Assembly: GCA_052143655.1 (NCBI GenBank)
Contig: JBKQSL010000034.1
Coordinates: forward strand, 1-17,651
Source of the DNA: CAVSUR01 sp052143655
Lineage (GTDB): Bacteria; Actinomycetota; Actinomycetes; Streptosporangiales; Streptosporangiaceae
Direction of reading: 5' to 3'
Length of the DNA stretch: 17,651 nt
This document shows, one piece after another, positions 1 to 6,784 of this stretch (positions are counted from its first letter, which is position 1; each line of letters opens with the position of its first letter). The notes below the pieces were generated by a model. That model searched no databases. It had not been told where the DNA came from and was given only the letters and a program-made list of their open reading frames with translations. A program made the position numbers and the translations under genes.

Positions 1-695
1 CCGGGACATCCTCACCGAGATCAGCCAGGCCAGCGGCCCGCCCGGCCACGCTGACCTCGACCGCTACCTGCCCAGCCGCGCTGCCCACCACCTGCGCAAG
101 GTCCTGGTGGCCGACTCGATCCTGCCCGATCGTGACGAGCGCCTGGCCGGACTCGAACGATGGGCCGCCCAGAAAACCAGCAATGTCGAGGATCCCGCCG
201 AGCAGCGGATCGTCCGCAGTTTCGCCACCTGGCACCATCTGCGCCGCCTGCGCGGAGACTCACAGCGGCAGCACATCACCGCCGAGCAGTCCGATTACGT
301 GCACAACGAGATCCGCGCCGCCCTCAAGCTGCTCACCTGGCTACGACCTGCCCGAACCCCTCGGCGAGCTCGTCCGCCAGCTCCTCGACCGAACCCACGG
401 CCGGGCAGCCGCCGCCCGCGCCGAGGATCAGCCATGGGCCTTCCCGGGAGGAGCTCCGGGTCATCCGCTCTCCACCGCCCAGCTCAAAGTCCGCCTCGCA
501 CGCCTGGACATCCACGGCCGCTCCGGCCGCAACACCGCCCTCATGGACCTCGCCGCGAAGATCCCCCCGGTCGCGCTCGCCCGGCTGCTCGGTATCAGCA
601 TCAGCACCGCAGGAGCCTGGGCCGACCGGGCAGGAGGATCACCAGCTGCCTACGCCGCGAAGGTCTCGCGCAGGGGGTCATTCAGCAAGTTCTGA
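1..695 (+). pseudogene. Integrase/recombinase-like relic, internally deleted and frame-broken
   Basis: The reading frame is open from the window edge (it begins upstream) to about base 345, with residues such as LPDRDERLAGLERW and FATWHHLRRLR. These resemble the N-terminal region of a large actinobacterial family annotated as site-specific integrases. From about 345 the homology continues in the next frame with YDLPEPLGELVRQLL, PWAFPGGAPGHPL and LARLLGISISTAGAWA, which resembles the C-terminal end of the same family, up to a stop at 693-695. The middle of the protein, where the catalytic core should lie, is absent between these parts. The simplest reading is one internal deletion that also changed frame, leaving a dead gene. 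Family assignment is from memory of the motifs. The last residues before the stop may be foreign, because IS debris on the other strand begins here. Confidence 0.6.
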
Positions 696-699
696 TACC

Positions 700-885
700 G
701 CTGGTTACCAATATCGCCGATGAACCGCAGCGTGGCCAGTTCCCGGATCAGGTGCTCGTCGGCTCCGGGCTGGGCGGAGAAGTCGTAGTCGTCGATCGTC
801 CACGGGGCGGCAGGGCGGCGAAGTGGAGCCGGGAGGCGAGCTTGCGGGCCGCGGTCGCGTCGGCCTCGATGCCCATGAGGCGCGC
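700..885 (-). pseudogene. IstB-like (IS21 helper ATPase) N-terminal fragment
   Basis: On the minus strand, RLMGIEADATAARKLASRL is followed, after a one-base frame change in a C-rich run near 803-806, by PWTIDDYDFSAQPGADE and LIRELATLRFIGD. This is the part of IstB-family proteins that precedes the Walker A loop. The Walker A loop itself (usually GPPGVGKT) and everything after it are missing. The frame stays open for about 20 more codons, but those overlap the C-terminus of the integrase relic on the other strand and are probably shadow. IstB normally works with the IstA transposase of IS21 elements, and no IstA is visible in the window. Only about 55 residues remain, so this is a relic. Confidence 0.5.
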
Positions 886-1290
886 CCGGATCGCCCCGGC
901 CTGGCCGTCCCGGCCCCGGGACGCTCCTGCGGCGCGGCCGGACTGGGCCGCGCGGGCGACGCTGACCGCGTCCAGCGGATCGGACTTGCCCTTGCGGCGC
1001 CGGTCCTGCCGGTCCGAGCGGTCCACCTCGACCACCCGGATCCCGGCCGCGGCGATGTGCCGGGCCAGCCCGGCACCGTAGCTCCCGGTCCCTTCGATCC
1101 CGACCAGGCAGACCGTGCCGAAGCCCTGCAGCCAGCCAGGTATGCCGGCATAGCCCGCCGGCGTCGCCGGGAACTCCCGCACGCCGAGCAGACCGCCGGT
1201 CCCGTCCAGTGCGGCGGCGACATGAGCATCGGCGTGGGTGTCCACGCCACCGGTCACCGGGCGCGCCTCATCTACGATGGTCAACGCCAT
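883..1290 (-). pseudogene. IS110-family transposase, N-terminal DEDD (RuvC-like) half only
   Basis: Starting at ATG 1290, the protein reads MALTIVDEARPVTGGVDTHA and contains the IS110 signature: VDTHAD, IEGTGSYG and KSDPLDA. Counting from this ATG, the four acidic residues of the RuvC-like DEDD domain are D17, E66, D104 and D107, so the whole acidic set is kept. After GRDGQAGAIRA (about base 883) the frame runs straight into IstB-like sequence, so the C-terminal Tnp domain with its catalytic serine is absent. Full IS110 transposases are usually 330-450 residues; about 135 remain here. The element cannot transpose by itself. The open frame continues upstream to 1371, but the family begins near the VTGGVDTHAD stretch, so 1290 is preferred. 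The 5' flank is described separately as a possible bridge-RNA relic. Confidence 0.75.
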
Positions 1291-1530
1291 CCCTTTCGCC
1301 GTTAAGGGATGGCACGCACCCGCAGGCCGCCGGACTGGGAACCCTGGCCTCTTGCCCAGGCCAGGCAGCACCGGGACGGCACCGCCGGCAGGTGCCAGGG
1401 GAACCCGGGGCCCGGCCGGCAGGTCGTTTCGAAAGACAACCAGCGGCGTCAGCCGATTAGCAGGTCAGGCCGGGACCCAGGCCACCGGCCCTACGGCCGA
1501 AACAGGCCAAACCCGCCGGAAGCAGGGCCG
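1291..1530 (-). ncRNA. Possible relic of an IS110 bridge RNA region (structured 5' flank)
   Basis: IS110-family elements encode a structured guide (bridge/seek) RNA in the non-coding end next to the transposase; in the IS110 group this lies upstream of the gene. The flank upstream of this transposase fragment holds several inverted repeats: an 8-bp stem with a 7-base loop (1343-1350 with 1358-1365), a 6-bp stem GGCACC/GGTGCC (1378-1383 with 1391-1396), and a 5-bp stem with a 4-base loop (1486-1499). No convincing coding sequence covers the stretch. The hairpins are seen directly. Identity as a bridge RNA is inference from position. GC-rich DNA forms hairpins easily, so confidence is low. Confidence 0.25.
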
Positions 1531-1725
1531 GGGACCGCAACACCCACATCCTCCCTGCCGAGTATGGGTCTCTATGTGTTCAGTAGGTTTATCTCCTGGG
1601 AGCGGCCGCAGATAGTCAAGTTCCGTACGAGCTGACCGTCGCCGCTGGCCGTAGCGGGCGGAACTCGGGGACCGTCGACAGCTGTCTGGCCAGCTGGCAG
1701 TAGGAGGCCATCACGTACCGGCATG
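1531..1725. other. Spacer between IS110 relic and YVTN gene
   Basis: No gene is supported here. On the minus strand a 31-codon frame (1616-1711) starts MASYCQLARQLSTVPEFR and ends in SSYGT; another minus frame reads NLTICGRSQEINLLNT before a stop near 1573. Both have a protein-like composition and may be ends of lost genes, but neither can be named. Confidence 0.3.
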
Positions 1726-2862
1726 CTAGGGCGTGATCGCGATGGGCCCGGGACCGTACCCGACCTTGATCGGCCCGAGTGCGGTGTTGGTCCTGGTGCT
1801 GATCGGGATTACGAAGCCGCGTAGAGCGTGTCCCTGGCTGGTGGAGCGGTCCCGGCTCACGTACGCGGTCTTGCCGTTCGGGGTGATCGCGATGTTACTC
1901 AGGCCGCTCCCGACGCTGATCGGCTTGAGCATGGTGTTGGTGGCGGTGCGGATCGGGATCACCGAGCTTGCGTAGAGGATGTAGGCGGTCTTGCTGTTCG
2001 GGGTGATCGCGATGGTGATGGAGCCGGCAGGCCCGACCTTGATCGGCTTGCCGGGCCTGTTGGTGGCGGTGCTGACCGGGGTCACCGTGGCAGGCCGGGA
2101 GCTGGCGGCACTGTCTGGTGTTGTCCCGCAGTCTGCCCGCATGATGCAGCCTGTCGGGCCCGAACCGGTGCTGGCGACATACACGGTCTTGCCGTTCGGG
2201 GTGATCGCGACCGCGTCGGGCCACTGCCCGACTCTGATCGGCTTGCCGGCCTTGTTACTGGCGGTACTGATCGGGGTGACCGTGTCGCCAGGCCGGTAAG
2301 GGCCGCTCTCGGTAACGTAGGCGGTCTTCCCGTTCGGCGTGATCGCGATGGGGCTGTCGCCCCACGCAGTCCCCGGCTTCCAGACGATCGGCTTGAGCGC
2401 GGTGTTGGTGGCGGTGCGGATCGGGGTCACCTTGTCGGAATCGGAGTTGTAGGCACACAGCGGATGGGTCAGCGGGATGGAGCAGTAGGAGACGTAGGCG
2501 GTCTTCCCGTTCGGGGCGATCGCGATGTAGCCGGCGCCGGCCGTGCCCTTGATCGGCTTGAGCGCGGTGCTGGTGGCGGTGCTGACCGGGACTACCGAGC
2601 CGCCGGCGATGACGTAGGCGGTCTTCCCGTCAGGCGTGATCGCGATCTGGCCGGGCGCGCTCCCGACCACGATCGGCGTTCCGGCCTTGCTGGTGGCCGT
2701 ATTGATCGGGGTCACCTTGTTCCCGTAGCTGTTGGCGACGTAAGCGGTCACCGGCCGCGGCGGCCCCGCCGCGCCGGCGGGACCAGCCCAGCCCAGGCCC
2801 GCTAAGGCCACGCACCCCGTAACGGCGACCGCACCAGCAGCGCGCATGATGGCTGTTCGCAT
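1726..2862 (-). CDS. Secreted YVTN-family beta-propeller repeat protein
   Basis: The product is 378 residues and is probably exported. It starts with a signal peptide (MRTAIMRAAGAVAVTGCVAL, hydrophobic core, likely cleavage after GPAGA). The rest is a tandem repeat with consensus IAITPNGKTAYV, then a loop, then VTPIxTATNxALKPIxVG. I count six full ITPxGKTAYV-type units plus a last one that stops at IAITP. YVTN repeats form beta-propeller blades in secreted or surface proteins; the ligand is not predictable. ATG 2862 is chosen because a purine-rich GAAAGAAG lies about 10 bases upstream and the signal peptide begins there, although the frame stays open to 3180 with composition unlike a protein. 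One blade insert carries a Cys pair (GCIMRADCG) and another has YCSIPLTHPLC. Ending inside the repeat consensus could be natural propeller closure or loss of the 3' end. Confidence 0.85.
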   Translation of the reverse strand: MRTAIMRAAGAVAVTGCVALAGLGWAGPAGAAGPPRPVTAYVANSYGNKVTPINTATSKAGTPIVVGSAPGQIAITPDGKTAYVIAGGSVVPVSTATSTALKPIKGTAGAGYIAIAPNGKTAYVSYCSIPLTHPLCAYNSDSDKVTPIRTATNTALKPIVWKPGTAWGDSPIAITPNGKTAYVTESGPYRPGDTVTPISTASNKAGKPIRVGQWPDAVAITPNGKTVYVASTGSGPTGCIMRADCGTTPDSAASSRPATVTPVSTATNRPGKPIKVGPAGSITIAITPNSKTAYILYASSVIPIRTATNTMLKPISVGSGLSNIAITPNGKTAYVSRDRSTSQGHALRGFVIPISTRTNTALGPIKVGYGPGPIAITP

Positions 2863-3535
2863 CGGAATATCACTTCTTTCCAGCCGCCGGGACCGATGAG
2901 GGCAGATGTCCTGGCGGTAGTGGCCAGCAGCTTGTCCCGGTGCCCGCGTCCGCGCGGGAATTCGCGCTCGCTGACCACGACCTGTTCCCGCCAGGCCAGG
3001 CAGCACCACCGCAACCGCGGCAGCGCCGCGCTTGCTCGTCATGCTTGCTGCGGCACGGGCGGCCAGCCAGTGCCAATGGTCATCAGCACAGCAGGCCTTC
3101 GGCCGCAATCGCCTGTACGCCACGGCGGCTACCGCGCAACCCGGTGTGCCACCAGTGCCGACAACCTGAAGTGCCAGCACTACCTGGCCAGCGCACCAGA
3201 ACGACCATTCGGAGCGCAGCGCAAGCCGTCACTTGACGGTGGAGCCGCCGATCATATCGGCGGGAGTGCACGCTTCGCTTTGGGCCACGATTTGATTACG
3301 CAGCGTGCGGCGGGCCTCGTGCGTCTTGGCGGCCCGAGCGGCTATGCGCTGCCTGGATGAGGCGTGACGTGCCGCTGGGCCGGCTGAGGTTAAGATCTGC
3401 CAGCTGCGCGGGGACGTCCAGCGCTACGCTCGGCGGGTCGCAGGTATGGCCGGTTCCGGCTTGGTTGCCCCCGCGGCGTGCCCGGCGGGCAGGAGGCCGG
3501 GCTGGCAGTGTTTGCCCGGTTGGTGAGGAGCCCGC
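2863..3535. other. Long spacer between divergent YVTN and lipoprotein genes
   Basis: About 670 bases without a supported gene. It must hold the promoters of both divergent neighbours, but no convincing -35/-10 pair was found. A minus-strand open stretch ends at a TGA at 3229-3231 and reads AARAAKTHEARRTLRNQIVA, then QSEACTPADMIGGSTVK. It looks like the C-terminal end of a lost protein but has no start codon that I can find. Within it lies a perfect inverted repeat CCGCCGAT-cat-ATCGGCGG (3245-3263). A 17-base sequence at 2991-3007 also occurs at 1356-1372. Confidence 0.35.
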
Positions 3536-4111
3536 ATGCGACGGCATCAGGTCACGATCCCGGTCATGGCATGCGGCACCGCGATCTTGCTCGTGGCCTG
3601 CGGCTCGTCGTCTTCGTCTTCATCGGCCGGGCCGGCTTCGTCGTCGAGCGGCCCTGCGGCCAGCCCGTCGTCCCCGGCGGCGTCGGCTTCCGCGGCGGCT
3701 GGCAGCTTCGACTCCTGCACGGTTGTCACCCGGGCCGAGGCGGCCGGCGCGCTCGGCCAGGCGGTTACCTCCGGGGTGCTCGGGAAAGCCACCGTCGAGG
3801 GTGGCCTGGCCTGCGTCTTTTACGGGCCGTCCGCTCCCAGGCCACGAGTCCCGGACGTGGCCCAGCCGGACTCGGTGCGAGTGGTGGTGGTCCACGGCCC
3901 GAAGGCCCTGACCTGGTACCGGGACTACAAGTCCAAGGTCAGCGCCCAGCCGGTGGCCGGTTTCGGCGACCAGGCCTATTACGACGGCTACGCCTCGCTC
4001 AGCGTGCTGAAAGGTGACTATTACCTGCGGGTCGCCGTCGCGCCCGCCGGCGCCCCGCCATCCCTGGCCGCCGAAAAGCAGCTGGCCAGCGCCATCTTGC
4101 CGAAGCTGTAA
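3536..4111 (+). CDS. Ser-rich lipoprotein, DUF3558-like
   Basis: A 191-residue predicted lipoprotein. The signal peptide MRRHQVTIPVMACGTAILLV ends in a lipobox LVAC with the lipidated cysteine at C22. A low-complexity Ser/Ala/Pro linker follows (to about residue 55), then a globular domain beginning SFDSCTVVTRAEAAGALG with a second cysteine in LACVFYG; the two domain cysteines could form a disulfide. The order of lipobox, Ser-rich tether and a Cys-containing domain starting with a C-x-V/L-V-T-x-x-E-A pattern resembles DUF3558-type actinobacterial lipoproteins of unknown function. The protein would sit on the outer face of the membrane. ATG 3536 is preceded by GGTGAGGAG at a good distance. The gene stands alone, diverging from the YVTN gene. 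The ORF is intact. Confidence 0.85.
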   Translation: MRRHQVTIPVMACGTAILLVACGSSSSSSSAGPASSSSGPAASPSSPAASASAAAGSFDSCTVVTRAEAAGALGQAVTSGVLGKATVEGGLACVFYGPSAPRPRVPDVAQPDSVRVVVVHGPKALTWYRDYKSKVSAQPVAGFGDQAYYDGYASLSVLKGDYYLRVAVAPAGAPPSLAAEKQLASAILPKL

Positions 4112-4263
4112 CCAGCGACGCCAACCGCCGCCGCTCACATCGGCGGGTCCGGGCGCGGGTCGGTGGCGGTGACTCGATCGCGCTCCGTGATCAGCGCTTG
4201 AGGTGCGGCCTGACGCCTGCCAGGCTCGCAGGCCCGGCGGTGTGACGGCGGCGGAATTCACGA

Positions 4264-4380
4264 TCAGGCCGATGACGGCAGCGGACGCGCACGTGGTTGC
4301 GGCGTGGCGGTAGCGGCCCCGGCTTCGGCCGGCGGCTCAGCGGGCGGGTTGGCGGACGTGGCGCTGTCGTGTTCGGACAT
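4264..4380 (-). CDS. 38-residue Pro/Ala-rich small protein
   Basis: A short frame starting MSEHDSATSANPPAEPPAEA and ending RPLPSSA. It is supported mainly by a strong ribosome binding site, GAAGGAGAACA, just upstream of ATG 4380, and by its place about 60 bases after the end of the unknown gene 4442-4835 on the same strand. The composition (Pro, Ala, Glu, Ser) suggests a disordered peptide, and no domain is recognised. It may be the last gene of the DUF932 block. It could also be a chance frame in GC-rich DNA; the ribosome binding site is the main argument. Confidence 0.45.
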   Translation of the reverse strand: MSEHDSATSANPPAEPPAEAGAATATPQPRARPLPSSA

Positions 4381-4441
4381 GGATTGTTCTCCTTCGGTAA
4401 TCGGGCCCGGGCGAGGCCGGGAGGTCTTCGCCTGGCGGGTG

Positions 4442-4835
4442 TCAGGCGGCCCGGGGGCCGGGCTGGCCGGGGTGCAGGGGGTCGCCGTCGAGGGTGACGG
4501 CAAGGTCGCTGGCGGGCGGTGTCGGTCTTGGTGGTGATCTCGATCAGCAGGCCGCCGGCGTGCGGGTCCTGGCGGATGTACACGGTGGTGTCACCGGCCT
4601 GGGCACAGGCCACCGGCCAGCTCTGGGCGGTCTCGGTGGCGCTGATCTCGATATCGCACACCCGGACCAGCGGCCGCCCGGCCCGGGCCAGCACCAAGGC
4701 CAGGTCGGCGGCCAGGTCACCGGCGGGCAGGGCGGGCCAGCGGCTGAGGATGGCGTGGATGTCGCTGACCGCGGCGGTGTCGCTGTAACCGGGATCGGCC
4801 AGCGGGCGCAACGGCGTGACAGTACGGGCAGTCAT
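4442..4835 (-). pseudogene. Unknown protein of the DUF932 block, probable one-base frameshift
   Basis: From ATG 4835 (GGAGG 8 bases upstream) the protein reads MTARTVTPLRPLADPGYSDT and continues with SDIHAILSRWPALPAGDLAA, LVRVCDIEISATETAQSW and GGLLIEITTKTDTA. It then turns into an Arg/Pro-rich stretch that is clearly out of frame. The next frame gives a natural ending, SDLAVTLDGDPLHPGQPG then PRAA and a stop at 4442-4444. One extra C in the run at 4514-4516 (GGG on the plus strand) explains the break. Unshifted, the protein would be about 130 residues. As the sequence stands, translation continues out of frame to 4191. The family is not recognised. The gene lies about 85 bases downstream of the DUF932 gene, probably in one operon. 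The break may be a true mutation or a sequencing error. Confidence 0.6.
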
Positions 4836-4921
4836 CGCAGGAACCTCCAGGCAAGAGCGGGAAATGAGAACCGGCCCCGCCCGCGGAGGGGCGAGGGCCG
4901 GGAACGGCGGGGAAATGGCGG

Positions 4922-6059
4922 TCAGCCGGCGGCGGCCAGGTCGAGCGCGCGCAGTGCCGCCGACTCCATCTCCCAGGCGGCGTCGGGGCCGGCCTGGGCC
5001 TGCGCGGCGCTGGTGACCGCGTGCAGCACCCCGCCGGCGGTCACGTCACCGCCGCGGATGAAGTGATCAAGGATCGCGGCCTGCTGGCCGTCGGTGAACC
5101 GCAGCTTCCGGCCTGCCATCCGCACCGTCGCCGCCGGGTCGGCCACCGGCCGCCCGCTCGATCCGGCGAAGAGCCTGCGCGGCGTAGCCGGGATCCAGGA
5201 ACGTCCGGACCGCGTCGGTGGTCCTGGCCGTGATCAGGGCCAGCGTCTTGTCCTGGGTATTGCCCGACCAGCAGACCACGCCCTCATCGTGCCGCTCCCC
5301 CAGGTGCACCGCGCGGATCGCGTCCTTCGTGATCGTCATCCCGTTCCCGCAGACCCGCACCACCAGCCGCGGCGTCAGCGTGAACGCCCCGCACCCGGTC
5401 TCGGAATTAGTGATCACGAACCCCGAGAACACCACCGGGCTCTCCGCGCCCGAGGCGCCGGTGAACGGGCTGCGGCACCCCGCCAGCAGCGCCGGGGCCA
5501 GCGTGGCGACCTGCTCGCAGGTCACCCGCACGTACATCCGCTGCCCGGTCAGGTCACACTGGCCGGCCCGCACCGGGTACCCGGCCGCCCGGACCCCCTC
5601 CAGCGCGGCCATCAGCACATCCAGATTGTCGATGATCTTGTAACCGTCCGACAGGAACGCCCGCACCGCCCCCGGCCCAGGCCCGCCGGACGGGCGCAGG
5701 CAGCGCAGCAGGAACGACCGGCCGTCCCGCCCCAGCCAGCCGTTGACATTCGCGTCGTACAGCCCCGGATGCTCGCCGCGCAGCCGCCGCAGATAGCCGG
5801 CCGGGATGCCCAGCCTGGCGGCCAGCCCGCCATCGCACACCTCGGCCGGCCGGTACTCCCCCGCACTCAGCGTCACCCCGTCCTCGCGCAGCACCGGCAC
5901 CGACCCGTCAACGAGCAGCGACCCGCCCCGCGCCCGGATCGCGGCCGCGGGCGCCACGATATCGAGCTTGCGGGCCTGCTGGTCACGCAGCAGCCCGGCC
6001 AGATCCGCCAGCGTCGCATGCGGCACACGCCGCGGCGCGGCAGCAACATCAGCAGTCAT
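4922..6059 (-). pseudogene. DUF932 domain protein, one-base frameshift near C-terminus
   Basis: From ATG 6059 (AGGAAGG about 8 bases upstream) the protein starts MTADVAAAPRRVPHATLADL. It contains features of DUF932 proteins: FLSDGYKIIDNLDVLMAALE, a FSGFVITNSETGCGAFTL segment, RLVVRVCGNGMTITKDAIR and a helical tail GYAAQALRRIERAA. Near 5146-5155 the frame moves by one base. The tail continues in the new frame as PVADPAATVRMAGRKLRF, HFIRGGDVTAGGVLHAVTSA and MESAALRALDLAAAG up to the stop at 4922. This ending is usual for the family, so one extra base is the simplest explanation; unbroken length would be about 378 residues. As it stands, translation ends at 5067 with most of the domain kept. DUF932 proteins are common on plasmids, phages and ICEs; their role is not established. 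It is the first gene of the 4264-6059 block. Confidence 0.75.
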
Positions 6060-6184
6060 CGAACCATCCTTCCTCTCGTACCGATGGACAAGCCCGGGCG
6101 GCGCAGGGCCTCCCGGCGGACGGGCAGCACAGCGCTGCAAGGAAAGCGACCGCACACCGGGTGACCCCGGGGGCGGGCAAGATG

Positions 6185-6202
6185 TTTTCCCCGCCGGGAA
6201 AA
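6185..6202. repeat. Inverted repeat TTTTCCC-cgcc-GGGAAAA
   Basis: A perfect 7-bp stem with a 4-base loop, about 125 bases upstream of the DUF932 start. There is no T-tract after it, so it is more likely an operator or a leader hairpin of the DUF932 transcript than a terminator. Confidence 0.4.
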
Positions 6203-6438
6203 GATCTCTGGCCGCTCCCGGGGCGAGCACAGCGAGAACCCGGTTGCGGAAGCCGACGCCGCAGCGCACGCTCGCCCGCCCGGGAGGCCCCGCCCGGCAC
6301 CCGCCGGCAACAGCACCCGCGCCCGCACCCGCCCGCGGCACGGTCTTGCGAACCGCCAGCAAGCGCGCAACCGCTGGGTTCGCCTGCCGGCCAGCAGGGT
6401 CAATAAGCCACGGAACCGATTACGAAGAGCAAACCGAT

Positions 6439-6451
6439 CTTTTCGGAAAAG
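6439..6451. repeat. Short inverted repeat CTTTTC-g-GAAAAG
   Basis: A perfect 6-bp inverted repeat around one base, in the AT-richer part of the spacer. It could be a protein-binding half-site pair; function unknown. Confidence 0.3.
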
Positions 6452-6545
6452 CGCCGCCAACCAGCGCATATCGCCGAATAGGCGCGGCTACCGGTCGAGA
6501 ACCGCGGCCCGGCCAAACGGCGCAGAACTTCCCATTCTGGCGGCG

Positions 6546-6561
6546 TGTAATGCGCATTACA
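6546..6561. promoter_or_regulatory. 16-bp perfect palindrome TGTAATGCGCATTACA, possible operator
   Basis: A perfect 16-bp palindrome in a locally AT-richer stretch, about 490 bases upstream of the DUF932 start and 225 bases beyond the 3' end of the cyclase/ATPase gene. Its shape, two TGTAAT arms, is that of a homodimer repressor operator. I cannot match it to a named regulon. Confidence 0.4.
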
Positions 6562-6784
6562 TTTCCAGGGTTCTTGAGCAGCGGGCATTGTGCGGACGGA
6601 TGGCCGGACGCAAAATAGGCGCGCTCCGGTCGGCACCTGTCCTGTCCTAGCCAGGCTCCTTTCGCCCGCGAGCCGCTGTCCCGGCCGAATTGGCCAAGGC
6701 ACCGGCCGGACGGCTCCTGCTGCGTTAGGCCCGGGTTTCGCGGATGCGAGGTACCTGTCCTGGGCGAGCCCGGCGCCCAGGGCT

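Larger units (their letters stand above)
6060..6784. other. Long spacer upstream of the DUF932 block
   Basis: About 725 bases without a supported gene, lying between the 3' end of the cyclase/ATPase gene and the start of DUF932. The half near DUF932 is GC-rich, while 6410-6620 is more AT-rich and holds most of the symmetric sites: an inverted repeat at 6439-6451 and a 16-bp palindrome at 6546-6561. A stem-loop lies at 6185-6202. The DUF932 promoter should be here, but no clear core promoter was found. Confidence 0.5.

Noticed and set aside
1828..2805. Plus-strand repeat-like frame (VRGDRD-type repeats) opposite the YVTN gene
   Set aside because: It is the antisense of the YVTN repeats; the periodicity comes from the real gene.
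1726..2862. DNA repeats read as a possible CRISPR or tandem array
   Set aside because: The repeats vary in length and keep the reading frame of the YVTN protein; there are no uniform repeats and spacers.
4112..4172. Imperfect inverted repeat after the lipoprotein gene as terminator
   Set aside because: Arms have a mismatch and long loop, and no T-tract follows, so it is not distinguishable from GC-rich background.
6396..6440. TTGACC on the minus strand as a -35 box for DUF932
   Set aside because: No acceptable -10 box at the proper distance.
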